Program-made: the position numbers and the translations under genes | In this document: positions 8,478-17,567 of the stretch, one piece after another | Position numbering within the stretch: the stretch's first letter is position 1 | Layout: every line of letters begins with the position of its first letter | Notes under the pieces: model-generated | The model's input: only the letters and a program-made list of their open reading frames with translations | Database searches by the model: none | Told to the model about the DNA's origin: nothing | Source: Lachnoclostridium sp. An131 | Lineage (GTDB): Bacteria > Bacillota > Clostridia > Lachnospirales > Lachnospiraceae | Length of the DNA: 64,000 bases | Assembly: GCF_002160825.1 (NCBI RefSeq) | Contig: NZ_NFLI01000006.1 | Span: 62,001-126,000, forward strand | Direction: 5' to 3'

Positions 8478-8571
8478 TTACATACACTCCTTAAAGGTTA
8501 AAAATATACTGTTATTGTGGATGTTTCCATATAAATCAAAGACGGCTTCTACAATTTCCGTCACGCAGGCT

Positions 8572-8600
8572 ATTATGACAGCCCGCCCATCTTTTGTCAA
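8572..8600 (-). promoter_or_regulatory. Promoter of the HPr-like gene
   Basis: Minus-strand TTGACA (8595-8600), 17-base spacer and CATAAT (8572-8577). It lies about 95 bases upstream of the HPr-like start. Confidence 0.75.
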
Positions 8601-8734
8601 TCCATTCTGATTCGTCCATTCCCATGAATATTTTGAACTGCATTTATGGGTTTCATACAATTTTTCATGCCATGCGCTCTGAAAAAGGCTCAAATTTATC
8701 AGTACATGGAAATTTCTGTATCTCCCATGAGTAT

Positions 8735-8763
8735 AAAAAACGTAAATACTTTGCGTATTTACG
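8735..8763 (-). terminator. Terminator of the housekeeping operon
   Basis: CGTAAATAC pairs with GTATTTACG around GCAAA on the minus strand, followed by TTTTTT. It lies 57 bases past the thiN stop, at the end of the leftward operon. With the HPr promoter it explains the 8478-8819 gap; no convincing gene is seen there. Confidence 0.8.
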
Positions 8764-8819
8764 TCTATTTTTCTAATTCGTTGACAAACCTGCCTGCTCC
8801 TTTCAAGCAGATGCTTCTT

Positions 8820-9473
8820 TTAATCTCTGGCCTCGATCAGAATAAAAATGCCGGACTTTATCCGGATCAGCGCTTTCTCCTCCACAATTTCATTGCTGAC
8901 GCCAAAGCCCGCGCTTCCTGTGCTGGTAAACGTATGATCTGTCAGGGGATATTTAAATCCAATCAGATCGACGCCAGTGACCTCCGTAGTCAACGGAATC
9001 AGGGACACATAATCTCCATACTGCTCTTCCTTCAAAATCACAGTCTCTCCGTCAATCAGACGGATTCTGTTTTTTTCATCCAGCAGTTCGCAGAGCACGC
9101 CTTTCTTTTTTGCCAGCATCATACTCTGAATATTTCCCAGCACATGATCAATGCGGCTTCCGGTGCCTCCCAGAATCGCTATCTCCGCGCTTCCAAGATC
9201 CAAAGCCAGCTCTATGGCAATCTGGGTATCCGTGGAATCCTTCACCGGATTGAAGGTCCGCACCTCGATATCCTTCCGGCAACGGTAATAATCCACCAGC
9301 TCCGGCGCCGCCGTGTCAAAATCCCCTACCACATGAGTCGGTTCTATCCTGTTGTCAAAAAGAAAGCGCAGTCCGTTGTCTACGCCGATGATCCGCTCAA
9401 AGCTCTGTTGTTTTAAAAAGGACAGGGCAAAATCTCTGTCGATTCTGCCCCCGCTTACAATCAATGTTCTCAT
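8820..9473 (-). CDS. thiN: Thiamine diphosphokinase
   Basis: 217 residues. It transfers pyrophosphate from ATP to thiamine to make the cofactor TPP. The N-terminal domain contains VDNGLRFLFDNRIEPTHVVG and GDFDTAA, the nucleotide-binding positions of the family, then DSTDTQIAIELALDLG and ILGGTGSRIDHVLGN. The C-terminal beta domain ends in ALIRIKSGIFILI. The start overlaps the rpe stop by four bases, making it the last gene of the operon, a position it also has in other Firmicutes. No TPP riboswitch was seen; it is expressed with the operon. Confidence 0.92.
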   Translation of the reverse strand: MRTLIVSGGRIDRDFALSFLKQQSFERIIGVDNGLRFLFDNRIEPTHVVGDFDTAAPELVDYYRCRKDIEVRTFNPVKDSTDTQIAIELALDLGSAEIAILGGTGSRIDHVLGNIQSMMLAKKKGVLCELLDEKNRIRLIDGETVILKEEQYGDYVSLIPLTTEVTGVDLIGFKYPLTDHTFTSTGSAGFGVSNEIVEEKALIRIKSGIFILIEARD

Positions 9474-10126
9474 GCTTCACCTAAAGCCTTCAGGAAGTCC
9501 TGCACATTCTTTTTTGCATCGCCGGAAAAGACTGCAGATCCTGCCACGATAATATTTGCCCCTGCATCCAGAACTGTTTTTACATTGTTCAGCTTGATGC
9601 CTCCGTCCACTTCGATATCTGTCTCCAGACCGCGCTCGTCAATCATCTTCCGAAGCTCACGAATCTTGCGCGTACAGCTCTCAATATACTTCTGTCCGCC
9701 GAAGCCCGGATTTACTGTCATCAAAAGAACCATATCCACATCCTCAAGGATATAATCCAGCTCTGTCAGCGGTGTAGCCGGATTCAGGGCCACGCCTGCC
9801 TTCACCCCCGTCTCCCTGATGGCCGCGACGGTCCGGTTCAAATGTGTACAGGCCTCTGCGTGCACAGTGATAATATCCGCGCCCGCATCCACAAAGGCCT
9901 GGATATAGCGATCCGGATCGTTGATCATCAGATGGACGTCAAATACCATGACAGAATTTTTTCGGATAGCTTCAATCACCGGAAACCCCAGAGACAGACT
10001 GGGCACGAAGCTTCCGTCCATCACGTCAATGTGAAGATACTGGGCTCCGGCATTTTCCACCCGTTTTACCTCTTCACCAAGCGCCGCAAAATCTGCTGCA
10101 AGAATTGATGGTGCCAGCTTATTCAT
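9470..10126 (-). CDS. rpe: Ribulose-phosphate 3-epimerase
   Basis: 218 residues, TIM-barrel enzyme interconverting ribulose 5-phosphate and xylulose 5-phosphate in the pentose phosphate pathway. Family signatures are MNKLAPSILAADFAALGEEV at the N-terminus, HIDVMDGSFVPSLSLG near residue 33 with the metal-binding His and Asp, VHLMINDPDRYI, LLMTVNPGFGGQKYI near residue 135, and DIEVDGGIKLNN near residue 170. It follows rsgA by one base and overlaps thiN by four. Confidence 0.96.
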   Translation of the reverse strand: MNKLAPSILAADFAALGEEVKRVENAGAQYLHIDVMDGSFVPSLSLGFPVIEAIRKNSVMVFDVHLMINDPDRYIQAFVDAGADIITVHAEACTHLNRTVAAIRETGVKAGVALNPATPLTELDYILEDVDMVLLMTVNPGFGGQKYIESCTRKIRELRKMIDERGLETDIEVDGGIKLNNVKTVLDAGANIIVAGSAVFSGDAKKNVQDFLKALGEA

Positions 10127-10127
10127 G

Positions 10128-11006
10128 TCAATACCTCCTCTTTTCTTTCAGTTCATTATATAGAAGCTTATAGTTCTCATACCGTATCGGGCTGATCCGT
10201 CCCTCCGCAAGGGCCTTCTGCACTGCGCAGTCCGGCTCATGAATATGAGCGCAGCCTTGAAAGCGGCAGTCTTCTTCATACTCCGCAAATTCCGGAAAAT
10301 AGCTTCCCAGCTCTTCCTTCTCCATATCAGGCAGATAAATGGAGCTGAAGCCCGGTGTGTCGCAGATGTAGCTGTCCTCATCCAGGGCAAAAAGCTCTGA
10401 ATGGCGGGTAGTATGACGCCCTCTTTCTATCTTTCTGCTGATATCTCCAGTCTCCATCGACGCCTCCGGGGACAAAAGATTGATCAAGGATGATTTTCCG
10501 ACCCCGGAGGGACCTGCCACCGCCGTAGTCTTGCCCTTCAGGATCCTTCGGATCTCATCTATCCCGCTTTGCTCTTTGGCACTGGTAAAATGCACCTCAT
10601 ACCCGGCGCTTATGTAAGTATCCTTCAGCAGCTGAAGCTCCTGCTCCGTCACAATGTCCTGCTTGTTAAAGCAGAGCACTGCCGGGACATCCTGATACTG
10701 CATCAATATCAGAAACCGGTCCAGCAGATTAAAGTTTGGCCTCGGCTTTGCTGCCGCAAAGATGACAAGCGCCTGATCCACATTCGCCACTGCCGGCCGG
10801 ATCAGCTCGTTCTTCCTGGAAAGGATTTTCTCGATATTTCCTTCCTTGTCCTGCTCATCCAGAACAGTCATCCTTACGTTGTCTCCCACAAGAGGCTTTA
10901 TTTTCTGATTTCGGAAAATTCCCTTTGCCTTACATTCATAGATGCCGGATTCTCCTGCGTGAACATAGTAGAATCCGGCAATCCCTTTTATAATCTTTCC
11001 CTGCAT
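10128..11006 (-). CDS. rsgA: Ribosome small-subunit GTPase RsgA
   Basis: 292 residues. This circularly permuted GTPase checks late assembly of the 30S ribosomal subunit. An N-terminal OB domain (about residues 1-65) is followed by G-motifs in permuted order: NKQD (G4), TSAK (G5), then the P-loop GPSGVGKSSLINLL near residue 165 and DTPGFSS (G3). The C-terminal zinc-binding segment reads CRFQGCAHIHEPDCAV. It follows the PASTA kinase gene by 12 bases, the usual neighbour order prpC-prkC-rsgA in Firmicutes. Confidence 0.96.
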   Translation of the reverse strand: MQGKIIKGIAGFYYVHAGESGIYECKAKGIFRNQKIKPLVGDNVRMTVLDEQDKEGNIEKILSRKNELIRPAVANVDQALVIFAAAKPRPNFNLLDRFLILMQYQDVPAVLCFNKQDIVTEQELQLLKDTYISAGYEVHFTSAKEQSGIDEIRRILKGKTTAVAGPSGVGKSSLINLLSPEASMETGDISRKIERGRHTTRHSELFALDEDSYICDTPGFSSIYLPDMEKEELGSYFPEFAEYEEDCRFQGCAHIHEPDCAVQKALAEGRISPIRYENYKLLYNELKEKRRY

Positions 11007-11018
11007 GAGCCTTTACTC

Positions 11019-13463
11019 TCAGGCTGTAGGCTGTTCTGAACCAGAGCCAGTTCCGTCAGACGGTGTGGAGGGTTCTGTGGCCAGCCCCGTCTTTCCACAT
11101 ATCGTACACGTGCCACTCGCGTCCGGCGTATGATTGCAGGTATCCGGATTCTGTCCAAGGCTCACTGTGATATTAACCAGGCTTCCCGGCTTTGCCGATC
11201 CTGTGTCCTGGGCTATCACCTTTCCCTTTTCAGAAGCTGAGCTGTATGCCGTATTCACACTGGTGCCAAAGCCTGCTGCCGACAGCTTTTGCATCGCCTC
11301 TTTTTCGGTCAGTCCCATAACTCCCGGAATAGCAACCGTCTCCACCGGCTTCGGTCCCCTGCTGACCACGATATTCACCGTACTGCCGGCCGCTACCGTA
11401 CTGCCGTTGCCTGGATTATAAGAAATGACGTCTCCAGCCGCCACCGTATCACTGTATTCCTCAGAACGGGATACCTTCAGTCCCTTTCCAGTCAGATAAG
11501 CAGTCACTGCGCTTTCGCTACTGCCGTCCTTCATGGCATTTCCGATATATACGTCTGTATTCTCCTTTCCCCTGCTGACTACGTAGCTGACGCTCGTTCC
11601 CTTCTCTACCTGGCTTCCAGCAGAAGGACTCTGTGAAATGATGTTTCCTTCCTCCACTGTATCGCTGTATTCCTGCGTCACACTGCCGGAGCTCAGTCCC
11701 GCTGAGCTCAAAAGCTGCTTTGCTGTAGACTCGCTGCGGTTTCTCAGGTCAGGAACCGCCACCATGGCATCCTCTTCGCTGCCCTTGCTCACCACAACCT
11801 GGACGATGCCGCCCTTGTCCACCTTGCTACCAGCTTTAGGCGAGGTAGAAATGACATAGCCCTTATCGACGGTATCGCTGAATTCCTCCGTAATATCCAC
11901 ACTGAGTCCCAGAGCTTTCAGCGCATTCTCTACCTGTGTCCGGGTTTTTCCTTCCAGATCCTCCGGCACCTCTACCTGAGAACCGTCGCCGCAGATATCA
12001 ACTACAATGGTAGTATTCACATCTACCTCTGTTCCTGCATCCTCACTCTGCTCAATGATCTGGCCTGCCTCATATTCGTCAGAAGAGCGGGTTTCCCCCA
12101 GCTTGATCCCCAGGCCCAGCGCGTTCAGCTCCTCCTTGGCCTCAGAATAGCTCTTGCCCAGAAGCTTCGGAACCTTTACCTTTTCTTCTTTGACATCCTC
12201 GATCTCTACCTCATTTTCCTTATTGTTGCTGCTTCCGGAACCGCCTCCAAAAATCTGAACAAGAATCACAATCACAATAATTACGATAATCACCGCAGCC
12301 GCAATGCCGCCGATCATCATGATCTTTTCCAGCTTTGGATCAAGGACTCCTCCGTCGTCATCCTCGTCATCCTCAGAATCTTCGTCGTCATCCTCGTCGT
12401 ATTCATCCTCATCGTAATCTTCATCATCGTAATCTTCGTCGTCATAATCTTCATCGTCGTCATCGTAATCTTCGTCATCCTCGTTTTCTTCATTCAGACG
12501 ATCCAGATATGCATAACGGGATTCAGCGTCATCCTCACTCTGCGGGATTCTTCCCGTCTCCTTTTTGATTTTCGAAATTTCGTCTCTGGTGATTGCCACA
12601 GTCTTTGCCCCGTCCGGAACGATGTCCTTGACAAAATTTACATCAGGCGTCAGCAGAGACTGCTTCAGATCCGCAACAAGCTCCGTCACGTTCTGATAGC
12701 GGCGGTCCGCACTTTTTTCCGTACATTTCAGAATAATATGCTCCAGGCTTACAGGAACGTCAGACGCATAGACGCGCGGGGATACGATATCCTCCTGCAG
12801 GTGCTTCACAGCCACGACCACGGTCGTCTCCCCGTCAAAAGGCACGCGCCCTGTCACCATCTCATACATCACGATTCCCAGAGAATAGATATCACTTCTG
12901 GCATCGCTGTATCCACCCCTGGCCTGCTCAGGAGACGTATAATGAACGGACCCCATTGTATCCGCTGTATTCGTATTAGAGGAAACAGATTTCGCAATTC
13001 CAAAATCCGTCACCTTCACCTTGCCCTCACGGGAAATAATGATATTCTGAGGCTTGATGTCCCGATGCACAATCTGATTGTTGTGCGCAACCTCCAGGCC
13101 GGAGGCCACCTGAATAGCGATGCTGGTAGCCTCTTTGACTGTCAGCCTGCCCTTCTTCTCGATATAGGTCTTCAGCGTGATGCCTTCCACCAGCTCCATG
13201 ACAATGTAGTTGATATTCTGCTCGTCACCTACGTCATAAACATTCACGATATTCGGATGCGCCAGAGCCGCTGCTGCCTGCGCCTCTTCCTTGAACTTAC
13301 GGACGAAATTTTTATCTTCCGCAAATTCATCCTTCAGCACCTTCACAGCCACAAAGCGGTTCAGCTTGTGATCCTTTCCCTTAAAGACCTCTGCCATGCC
13401 TCCGGTTCCTATCTTCTCCAGAATTTCATAGCGGTCTCCTAAAAACATTCCGATTCTAACCAT
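11019..13463 (-). CDS. prkC: PASTA-domain Ser/Thr protein kinase
   Basis: 814 residues. Kinase domain at about 10-275 with glycine loop IGTGGMAEV, VAVKVLKDE lysine, HRDIKPQN catalytic loop and DFGIAKS. An Asp/Glu/Tyr-rich low-complexity linker (about 315-375) precedes one membrane helix (about 379-403). Outside the cell are five PASTA repeats (about 428-771) that in the family sense muropeptides or lipid II. The last 45 residues add CNHTPDASGTCTICGKTG, a Cys/His cluster unusual for this family, and a Ser/Thr/Gly tail. It sits between its phosphatase partner and rsgA. Homologues regulate growth, cell wall and germination. Confidence 0.95.
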   Translation of the reverse strand: MVRIGMFLGDRYEILEKIGTGGMAEVFKGKDHKLNRFVAVKVLKDEFAEDKNFVRKFKEEAQAAAALAHPNIVNVYDVGDEQNINYIVMELVEGITLKTYIEKKGRLTVKEATSIAIQVASGLEVAHNNQIVHRDIKPQNIIISREGKVKVTDFGIAKSVSSNTNTADTMGSVHYTSPEQARGGYSDARSDIYSLGIVMYEMVTGRVPFDGETTVVVAVKHLQEDIVSPRVYASDVPVSLEHIILKCTEKSADRRYQNVTELVADLKQSLLTPDVNFVKDIVPDGAKTVAITRDEISKIKKETGRIPQSEDDAESRYAYLDRLNEENEDDEDYDDDDEDYDDEDYDDEDYDEDEYDEDDDEDSEDDEDDDGGVLDPKLEKIMMIGGIAAAVIIVIIVIVILVQIFGGGSGSSNNKENEVEIEDVKEEKVKVPKLLGKSYSEAKEELNALGLGIKLGETRSSDEYEAGQIIEQSEDAGTEVDVNTTIVVDICGDGSQVEVPEDLEGKTRTQVENALKALGLSVDITEEFSDTVDKGYVISTSPKAGSKVDKGGIVQVVVSKGSEEDAMVAVPDLRNRSESTAKQLLSSAGLSSGSVTQEYSDTVEEGNIISQSPSAGSQVEKGTSVSYVVSRGKENTDVYIGNAMKDGSSESAVTAYLTGKGLKVSRSEEYSDTVAAGDVISYNPGNGSTVAAGSTVNIVVSRGPKPVETVAIPGVMGLTEKEAMQKLSAAGFGTSVNTAYSSASEKGKVIAQDTGSAKPGSLVNITVSLGQNPDTCNHTPDASGTCTICGKTGLATEPSTPSDGTGSGSEQPTA

Positions 13464-13535
13464 TTTTACACCTCATCATCCCTGATTCTGTTTTATTCAC
13501 ACGATAGCTGGCCAAACGGCTCTTCTTCCGTCTCT

Positions 13536-14264
13536 CTATGCCCGTTCAACCAGAACGACGGAAATATTATCCTTTCCACCGTTTCGGTTTGCCATCTCCA
13601 CCAGCTCCTTGGCCCCGGATTGGAGATCTGCTCTCCGCTCCAGAATCTCCTGGATCTGTGCATCCTCTATCATATTGCTCAGCCCGTCTGAACACAGCAG
13701 CAGGCATTCGCCCTTTTCAAGCTTTGTATCGAAATAATCCGGCTCTACCGTCTCAGATACTCCGATCGCCCTTGTAATAATATTTCTCTCGGGATGATTC
13801 CTGGCTTCCTCTTTTGAAATCTCTCCCATGCGGACCATCTCTTCCACCAGAGAATGATCCTCTGTGATTTGTTCAATTTTTTTACCAATCTTATACAGAC
13901 GGCTGTCTCCTACATTCGCCACATATACGGCGCCATCGTCCTTTACCGTGACGGCCACCAGCGTGGTCCCCATGCCTGTGTAAGCCGGAGATTCCCCTGC
14001 TTTCTCAATCAGCTTCTGATTTGCATACTGAAATGCGCCCTTTAAAATCTGGAATGGAATCTTCTGCATACTTTTTGTGACTGCTTCGCAGACCCGCGAA
14101 ACTGTATACTCGGAGGCCAGATCGCCTGCCTTATGACCGCCCATTCCATCTGCCACAAGAAACAGATTTGGCAGATTTCCTACAGGCTTTTCTGATACAA
14201 AGATATAATCCTGATTGATTTTCCGGCACCGGCCTACATCTTTTATGCCCCAGGCTTTCAGCAT
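13536..14264 (-). CDS. stp: PP2C-type protein phosphatase (kinase partner)
   Basis: 242 residues from ATG 14262-14264, chosen because AGGAGG lies upstream; the open frame reaches 14309 without a ribosome site. It removes phosphate from Ser/Thr of PrkC and its substrates, using two Mn/Mg ions. Metal-binding motifs are FLVADGMGGHKAGD near residue 40, YVANVGDSRLYK, LLCSDGLSNMI and NGGKDNISVVLV near the end. The gene is 72 bases upstream of prkC in the same operon, the standard arrangement. Confidence 0.95.
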   Translation of the reverse strand: MLKAWGIKDVGRCRKINQDYIFVSEKPVGNLPNLFLVADGMGGHKAGDLASEYTVSRVCEAVTKSMQKIPFQILKGAFQYANQKLIEKAGESPAYTGMGTTLVAVTVKDDGAVYVANVGDSRLYKIGKKIEQITEDHSLVEEMVRMGEISKEEARNHPERNIITRAIGVSETVEPDYFDTKLEKGECLLLCSDGLSNMIEDAQIQEILERRADLQSGAKELVEMANRNGGKDNISVVLVERA

Positions 14265-14339
14265 TCGTCTCCTCCTTCCCTGATTTCCTTGATCTGGCGT
14301 GCTTTTCACGCCATACAGGTATCCCTGAAAGGGATTTCC

Positions 14340-15392
14340 TTAATTTGGCGCGTTCTCCGCGCCATCCAGATATCTCCTGCGCAGCTGCCCGCACGCACCG
14401 TCGATATCCCGGCCCATTTCTCTTCTAATAGTAACATTAATTCCGTATTTTTCAAGTTCCTTTTTGAAATTGCCGATAACTTTTTTGTCCGGCTGCACAA
14501 AGCTCCGCTCGGTCACTGGGTTCACCGGAATCAGGTTTACATGGCTGTGAACAGGCCTTGCAAGCTCTGCCAGACGCCTGGCGTCCTCAGGATGATCGTT
14601 CACTCCTCCTACCAGGCTGTATTCAAAGGTCAGTCTCCGCCCCGTCTTCTTAAAATAATAGGCGCAGGCCTCCAGAACCTCGGGAAGCTGGTATTTCCGG
14701 GCAATCGGCATCAGCTCCTCCCGCTTTTCCTGCGTGGCTGCATGCAGAGAGAGGGCCAGAGTAATCGACAAATCCTCATCCGCCAGCTCCCGGATCCGGG
14801 GCGCGATTCCGCAGGTCGATACGGTGATATTGCGCTGGCTGATATGAAGCCCATGCTCCTCCGAAAGAATCCGGATAAACCGCAGCAGATTCTCATAATT
14901 ATCCAGAGGCTCCCCGGTTCCCATGACCACCACATTGGACACCCGTTCTCCGGTGTCCTTCTGGATCCGGTAAATCTGATCCAGCATCTCCGACGCTTTC
15001 AGGTTTCTCACAAGCCCGCCGATTGTGGACGCACAGAAGCGGCAGCCCATCCGGCAGCCTGCCTGCGACGAAATACATACAGAGTTCCCGTGATGATAGC
15101 GCATCAGAACGCTCTCTATCACATTTCCGTCCGCCAGGCGGAACAGATACTTGCAGGTACCGTCCAGCCGTGACCGCTGTACTTCTACGATCTCCAGATT
15201 TGTATAATCATATTCCTCTTCCAGCGCTTCCCTTAAAGCCTTTGAGAGATTCGTCATCTCACAGAAGCCGGAAGCCAGACGTTCGTGCATCCAGCTGTAG
15301 ACCTGATCGGCGCGAAAGGCTTTCTCTCCCCGGGCAAGAAGCGCTTCCCGCAGCTCTTCCCTTGTAAGAGATTTGATGTCTCTATCTTCCAT
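14340..15392 (-). CDS. rlmN: 23S rRNA/tRNA adenine-C2 methyltransferase (radical SAM)
   Basis: 350 residues. RlmN methylates A2503 of 23S rRNA and A37 of some tRNAs through a radical SAM mechanism. The [4Fe-4S] motif CRMGCRFCAST is near residue 110, followed by VVMGTGEPLDN (SAM binding) and NITVSTCGIAPRI. The catalytic C-terminal cysteine lies in IRREMGRDIDGACGQLRR. Length is typical. It is six bases downstream of rsmB, and both modify rRNA. Confidence 0.97.
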   Translation of the reverse strand: MEDRDIKSLTREELREALLARGEKAFRADQVYSWMHERLASGFCEMTNLSKALREALEEEYDYTNLEIVEVQRSRLDGTCKYLFRLADGNVIESVLMRYHHGNSVCISSQAGCRMGCRFCASTIGGLVRNLKASEMLDQIYRIQKDTGERVSNVVVMGTGEPLDNYENLLRFIRILSEEHGLHISQRNITVSTCGIAPRIRELADEDLSITLALSLHAATQEKREELMPIARKYQLPEVLEACAYYFKKTGRRLTFEYSLVGGVNDHPEDARRLAELARPVHSHVNLIPVNPVTERSFVQPDKKVIGNFKKELEKYGINVTIRREMGRDIDGACGQLRRRYLDGAENAPN

Positions 15393-15398
15393 AACGAT

Positions 15399-16790
15399 TT
15401 ACTGTTTCATTTTCTTTCTGAATTTTGCAATAAAGAAACCGTCGCAGGCGTGCACTCCCGGCAGAAGCTGCAGATATCCCCTGCGCAGCATCTCCTCCGG
15501 AGACTCTCCTGACACTCCCGAGGACTGTTCCGCAAGCTCTTTCGGCAAGCAGTTTTCCAGAGACTCTGCCTCATAGGGATAGCGTTCCAGAAACCAGCGG
15601 ACATTTTCTTCATTCTCTGCGCTGCTGATCGTACAGGTGCTGTAAAGCAGCGTACCGCCTGGTTTTACATAGGCCTGTACTGTATCCAGCATTTTCCGCT
15701 GCAGAGCTGCAAGCTCCTCCTGCTGCTCCCGGCTCATTCTGTATTTCAAATCTGTCTTTTTCCCCAGCACGCCCAGACCGGAGCACGGCAGATCCGCAAT
15801 CAGTACGTCTGCCTTCTCTTCTGAGCCCGGATCCGGCACACAGGCGTCCCGGACTGATACCGTTATATTTTCTGCTCCCAGGCGTCCTGCATTATCCCGG
15901 ATCAGCGCTGCTTTGTATCCTGTCAGATCCCTGGCGTCCACCTGTCCCTTTGGCCCGGTCTTCTCAGCCAGAAAAAGGCTCTTCCCTCCGGGCGCCGCGC
16001 ACACGTCCATGCAGGAATCCCCCGGCTTTACGCCTGCCGCTTCTACAGCCAGCATGGAGCTTACGTCCTGCACCTGAAACAGGCCTTCCTGAAATTCCGG
16101 CAGGGCTGCCAGATAATCATAGCCTTCTATCTGAAGCGCACAGGACAGATAGGGCGCTTTCTTTACGGCAATGCCTCTTTTCTCAAGCCGCTCCGCCAGC
16201 GCATCCGGCGTAATACGGCTCTGGTTTACCCGGATCGTCGCCGGGCGCTCTTCATAAAAAGCTGCCAGAATCCGCTCTGCCAGCTCTCTTCCGTATTGTT
16301 TCAGCCAATCCTCTACAATCCATTCCGGCGTGGAATAGCGGACCGACAGATACGGAACAGGCTGATTCTCCGGAGGATACACAATTTCCGGCAGATGTCT
16401 CGCGATATTGCGCAGCACTCCATTTACAAACCCTTTCAGCTGGCGAAACCCTTTTTTCTGTGCCAGCTTCACAGCCTCATTGCAGACCGCCGAATCCGGC
16501 ACACTGTCCATGAATCGCAGCTGATATACAGACAGGCGCAGAATCTCCCGTATCACAGGCTTCTGCTTTCTGACCTTTACACTGGAAAACTGGTCAATGA
16601 CATAATCGAGCCAGATCCGCCGTTCCAGGGTTCCTTCCACCAGCCTTGTCAGAAAAGAGCGTTCCTGCTTCTCCAGATACTGATATTTTTCCAGCACATT
16701 GCGGAGCGCGATATGACTGTATTCCGAGCCTTCTGATACCTCCAGCAGGATTCCCAGGGCCAGCTCCCGGATGTCTGTCCCCTTAGTCAC
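15399..16790 (-). CDS. rsmB: 16S rRNA cytosine-C5 methyltransferase (m5C967)
   Basis: 463 residues. An N-terminal NusB-like domain (about 1-140) binds RNA and the C-terminal domain is a Rossmann methyltransferase. SAM motif CMDVCAAPGGKSLFLAE is near residue 255; catalytic cysteines are in ADLPCSGLGVLGKK and STCTISSAEN. The gene overlaps the zinc peptidase upstream by eight bases and precedes rlmN by six. The order fmt-(peptidase)-rsmB-rlmN is conserved in Clostridia. Confidence 0.96.
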   Translation of the reverse strand: MTKGTDIRELALGILLEVSEGSEYSHIALRNVLEKYQYLEKQERSFLTRLVEGTLERRIWLDYVIDQFSSVKVRKQKPVIREILRLSVYQLRFMDSVPDSAVCNEAVKLAQKKGFRQLKGFVNGVLRNIARHLPEIVYPPENQPVPYLSVRYSTPEWIVEDWLKQYGRELAERILAAFYEERPATIRVNQSRITPDALAERLEKRGIAVKKAPYLSCALQIEGYDYLAALPEFQEGLFQVQDVSSMLAVEAAGVKPGDSCMDVCAAPGGKSLFLAEKTGPKGQVDARDLTGYKAALIRDNAGRLGAENITVSVRDACVPDPGSEEKADVLIADLPCSGLGVLGKKTDLKYRMSREQQEELAALQRKMLDTVQAYVKPGGTLLYSTCTISSAENEENVRWFLERYPYEAESLENCLPKELAEQSSGVSGESPEEMLRRGYLQLLPGVHACDGFFIAKFRKKMKQ

Positions 16791-17490
16791 GATCCCTTCC
16801 TCCGAAGAGAATTATCAGACGGAGCAGAGACAGAATAGAAGCTGCCGCCGCTGCTACATAGGTCATAGCTGCAGCGTTTAAGACCTTCCTGGTCTGCCTT
16901 ACCTCGTCTCCATAGAGAATGCCCTGGCTTCCCAGCATCTGAACCGCTCTGTTGGACGCGTCAAATTCCACCGGCAGCGTCACCAGCTGAAACAGTACGC
17001 CCAGGGAAAACAGCAGGATTCCCAGATTAATCAGAAAGCTGCTTGTTCCAAAAATCAGTCCTACAATGATAATCGGCCAGGCCGCCGCAGTCCCGAAGTT
17101 TGCCACCGGCACCAGGGAATTGCGAATGCGTAAAGGCGCATAATCCTTCTGATCCTGAACCGCATGACCACACTCGTGGGCCGCTACGCCGATGGCCGCC
17201 ACGGAAGTGGAACCATATACGGAATCCGACAGGCGGAGCACCCGGTTCTTCGGATCGTAATGATCGGTCAGGTTTCCGGCCACACGCTCAATCCGCACAT
17301 CAAAAATTCCTGCGGAATTCAGAATCCGCTCCGCAGTCTGAGCTCCTGTCATCCCGGACATGCTGCGCACACGGCTGTATTTTGAATACGTCGTCTTTAC
17401 CTTTGCGGAAGCCCACAGTGAAATAATTACACCGATCAGAATCAGAATATAAGTCGGATCGAACATCCCATAATAGTAACCATATGGCAT
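16783..17490 (-). CDS. Membrane zinc metallopeptidase (YugP-like)
   Basis: 235 residues. The first helix (about 10-27, TYILILIGVIISLWA) is followed by a zinc-peptidase core with AAHECGHAVQDQ near residue 118 (HExxH-like: HECGH) and three or so further membrane helices. It belongs to the YugP/zinc-dependent protease family (DUF/Peptidase_Mx), whose substrate is not known. It is commonly found between fmt and rsmB in Clostridia, as here. The ATG follows AAGGAGATGACG, and the start lies 77 bases after fmt ends. Confidence 0.85.
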   Translation of the reverse strand: MPYGYYYGMFDPTYILILIGVIISLWASAKVKTTYSKYSRVRSMSGMTGAQTAERILNSAGIFDVRIERVAGNLTDHYDPKNRVLRLSDSVYGSTSVAAIGVAAHECGHAVQDQKDYAPLRIRNSLVPVANFGTAAAWPIIIVGLIFGTSSFLINLGILLFSLGVLFQLVTLPVEFDASNRAVQMLGSQGILYGDEVRQTRKVLNAAAMTYVAAAAASILSLLRLIILFGGRDRD

Positions 17491-17567
17491 AAAACGTCAT
17501 CTCCTTGCTTTTATGCAGAACTGCCGCCCGCAGCTTCTGCCTCTGTGTTGTTTTTTTGTGTACCGTT

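Noticed and set aside
8478-8693. 71-residue reading frame upstream of the HPr-like gene
   Set aside because: It covers the promoter TTGACA/CATAAT of that gene, has no ribosome site and resembles no family.
9474-9600. TPP riboswitch for thiN
   Set aside because: thiN overlaps rpe and has no leader; no TPP motif seen.
12335-12568. Arg/His-rich plus-strand frame
   Set aside because: Mirror of the acidic linker of the PASTA kinase.
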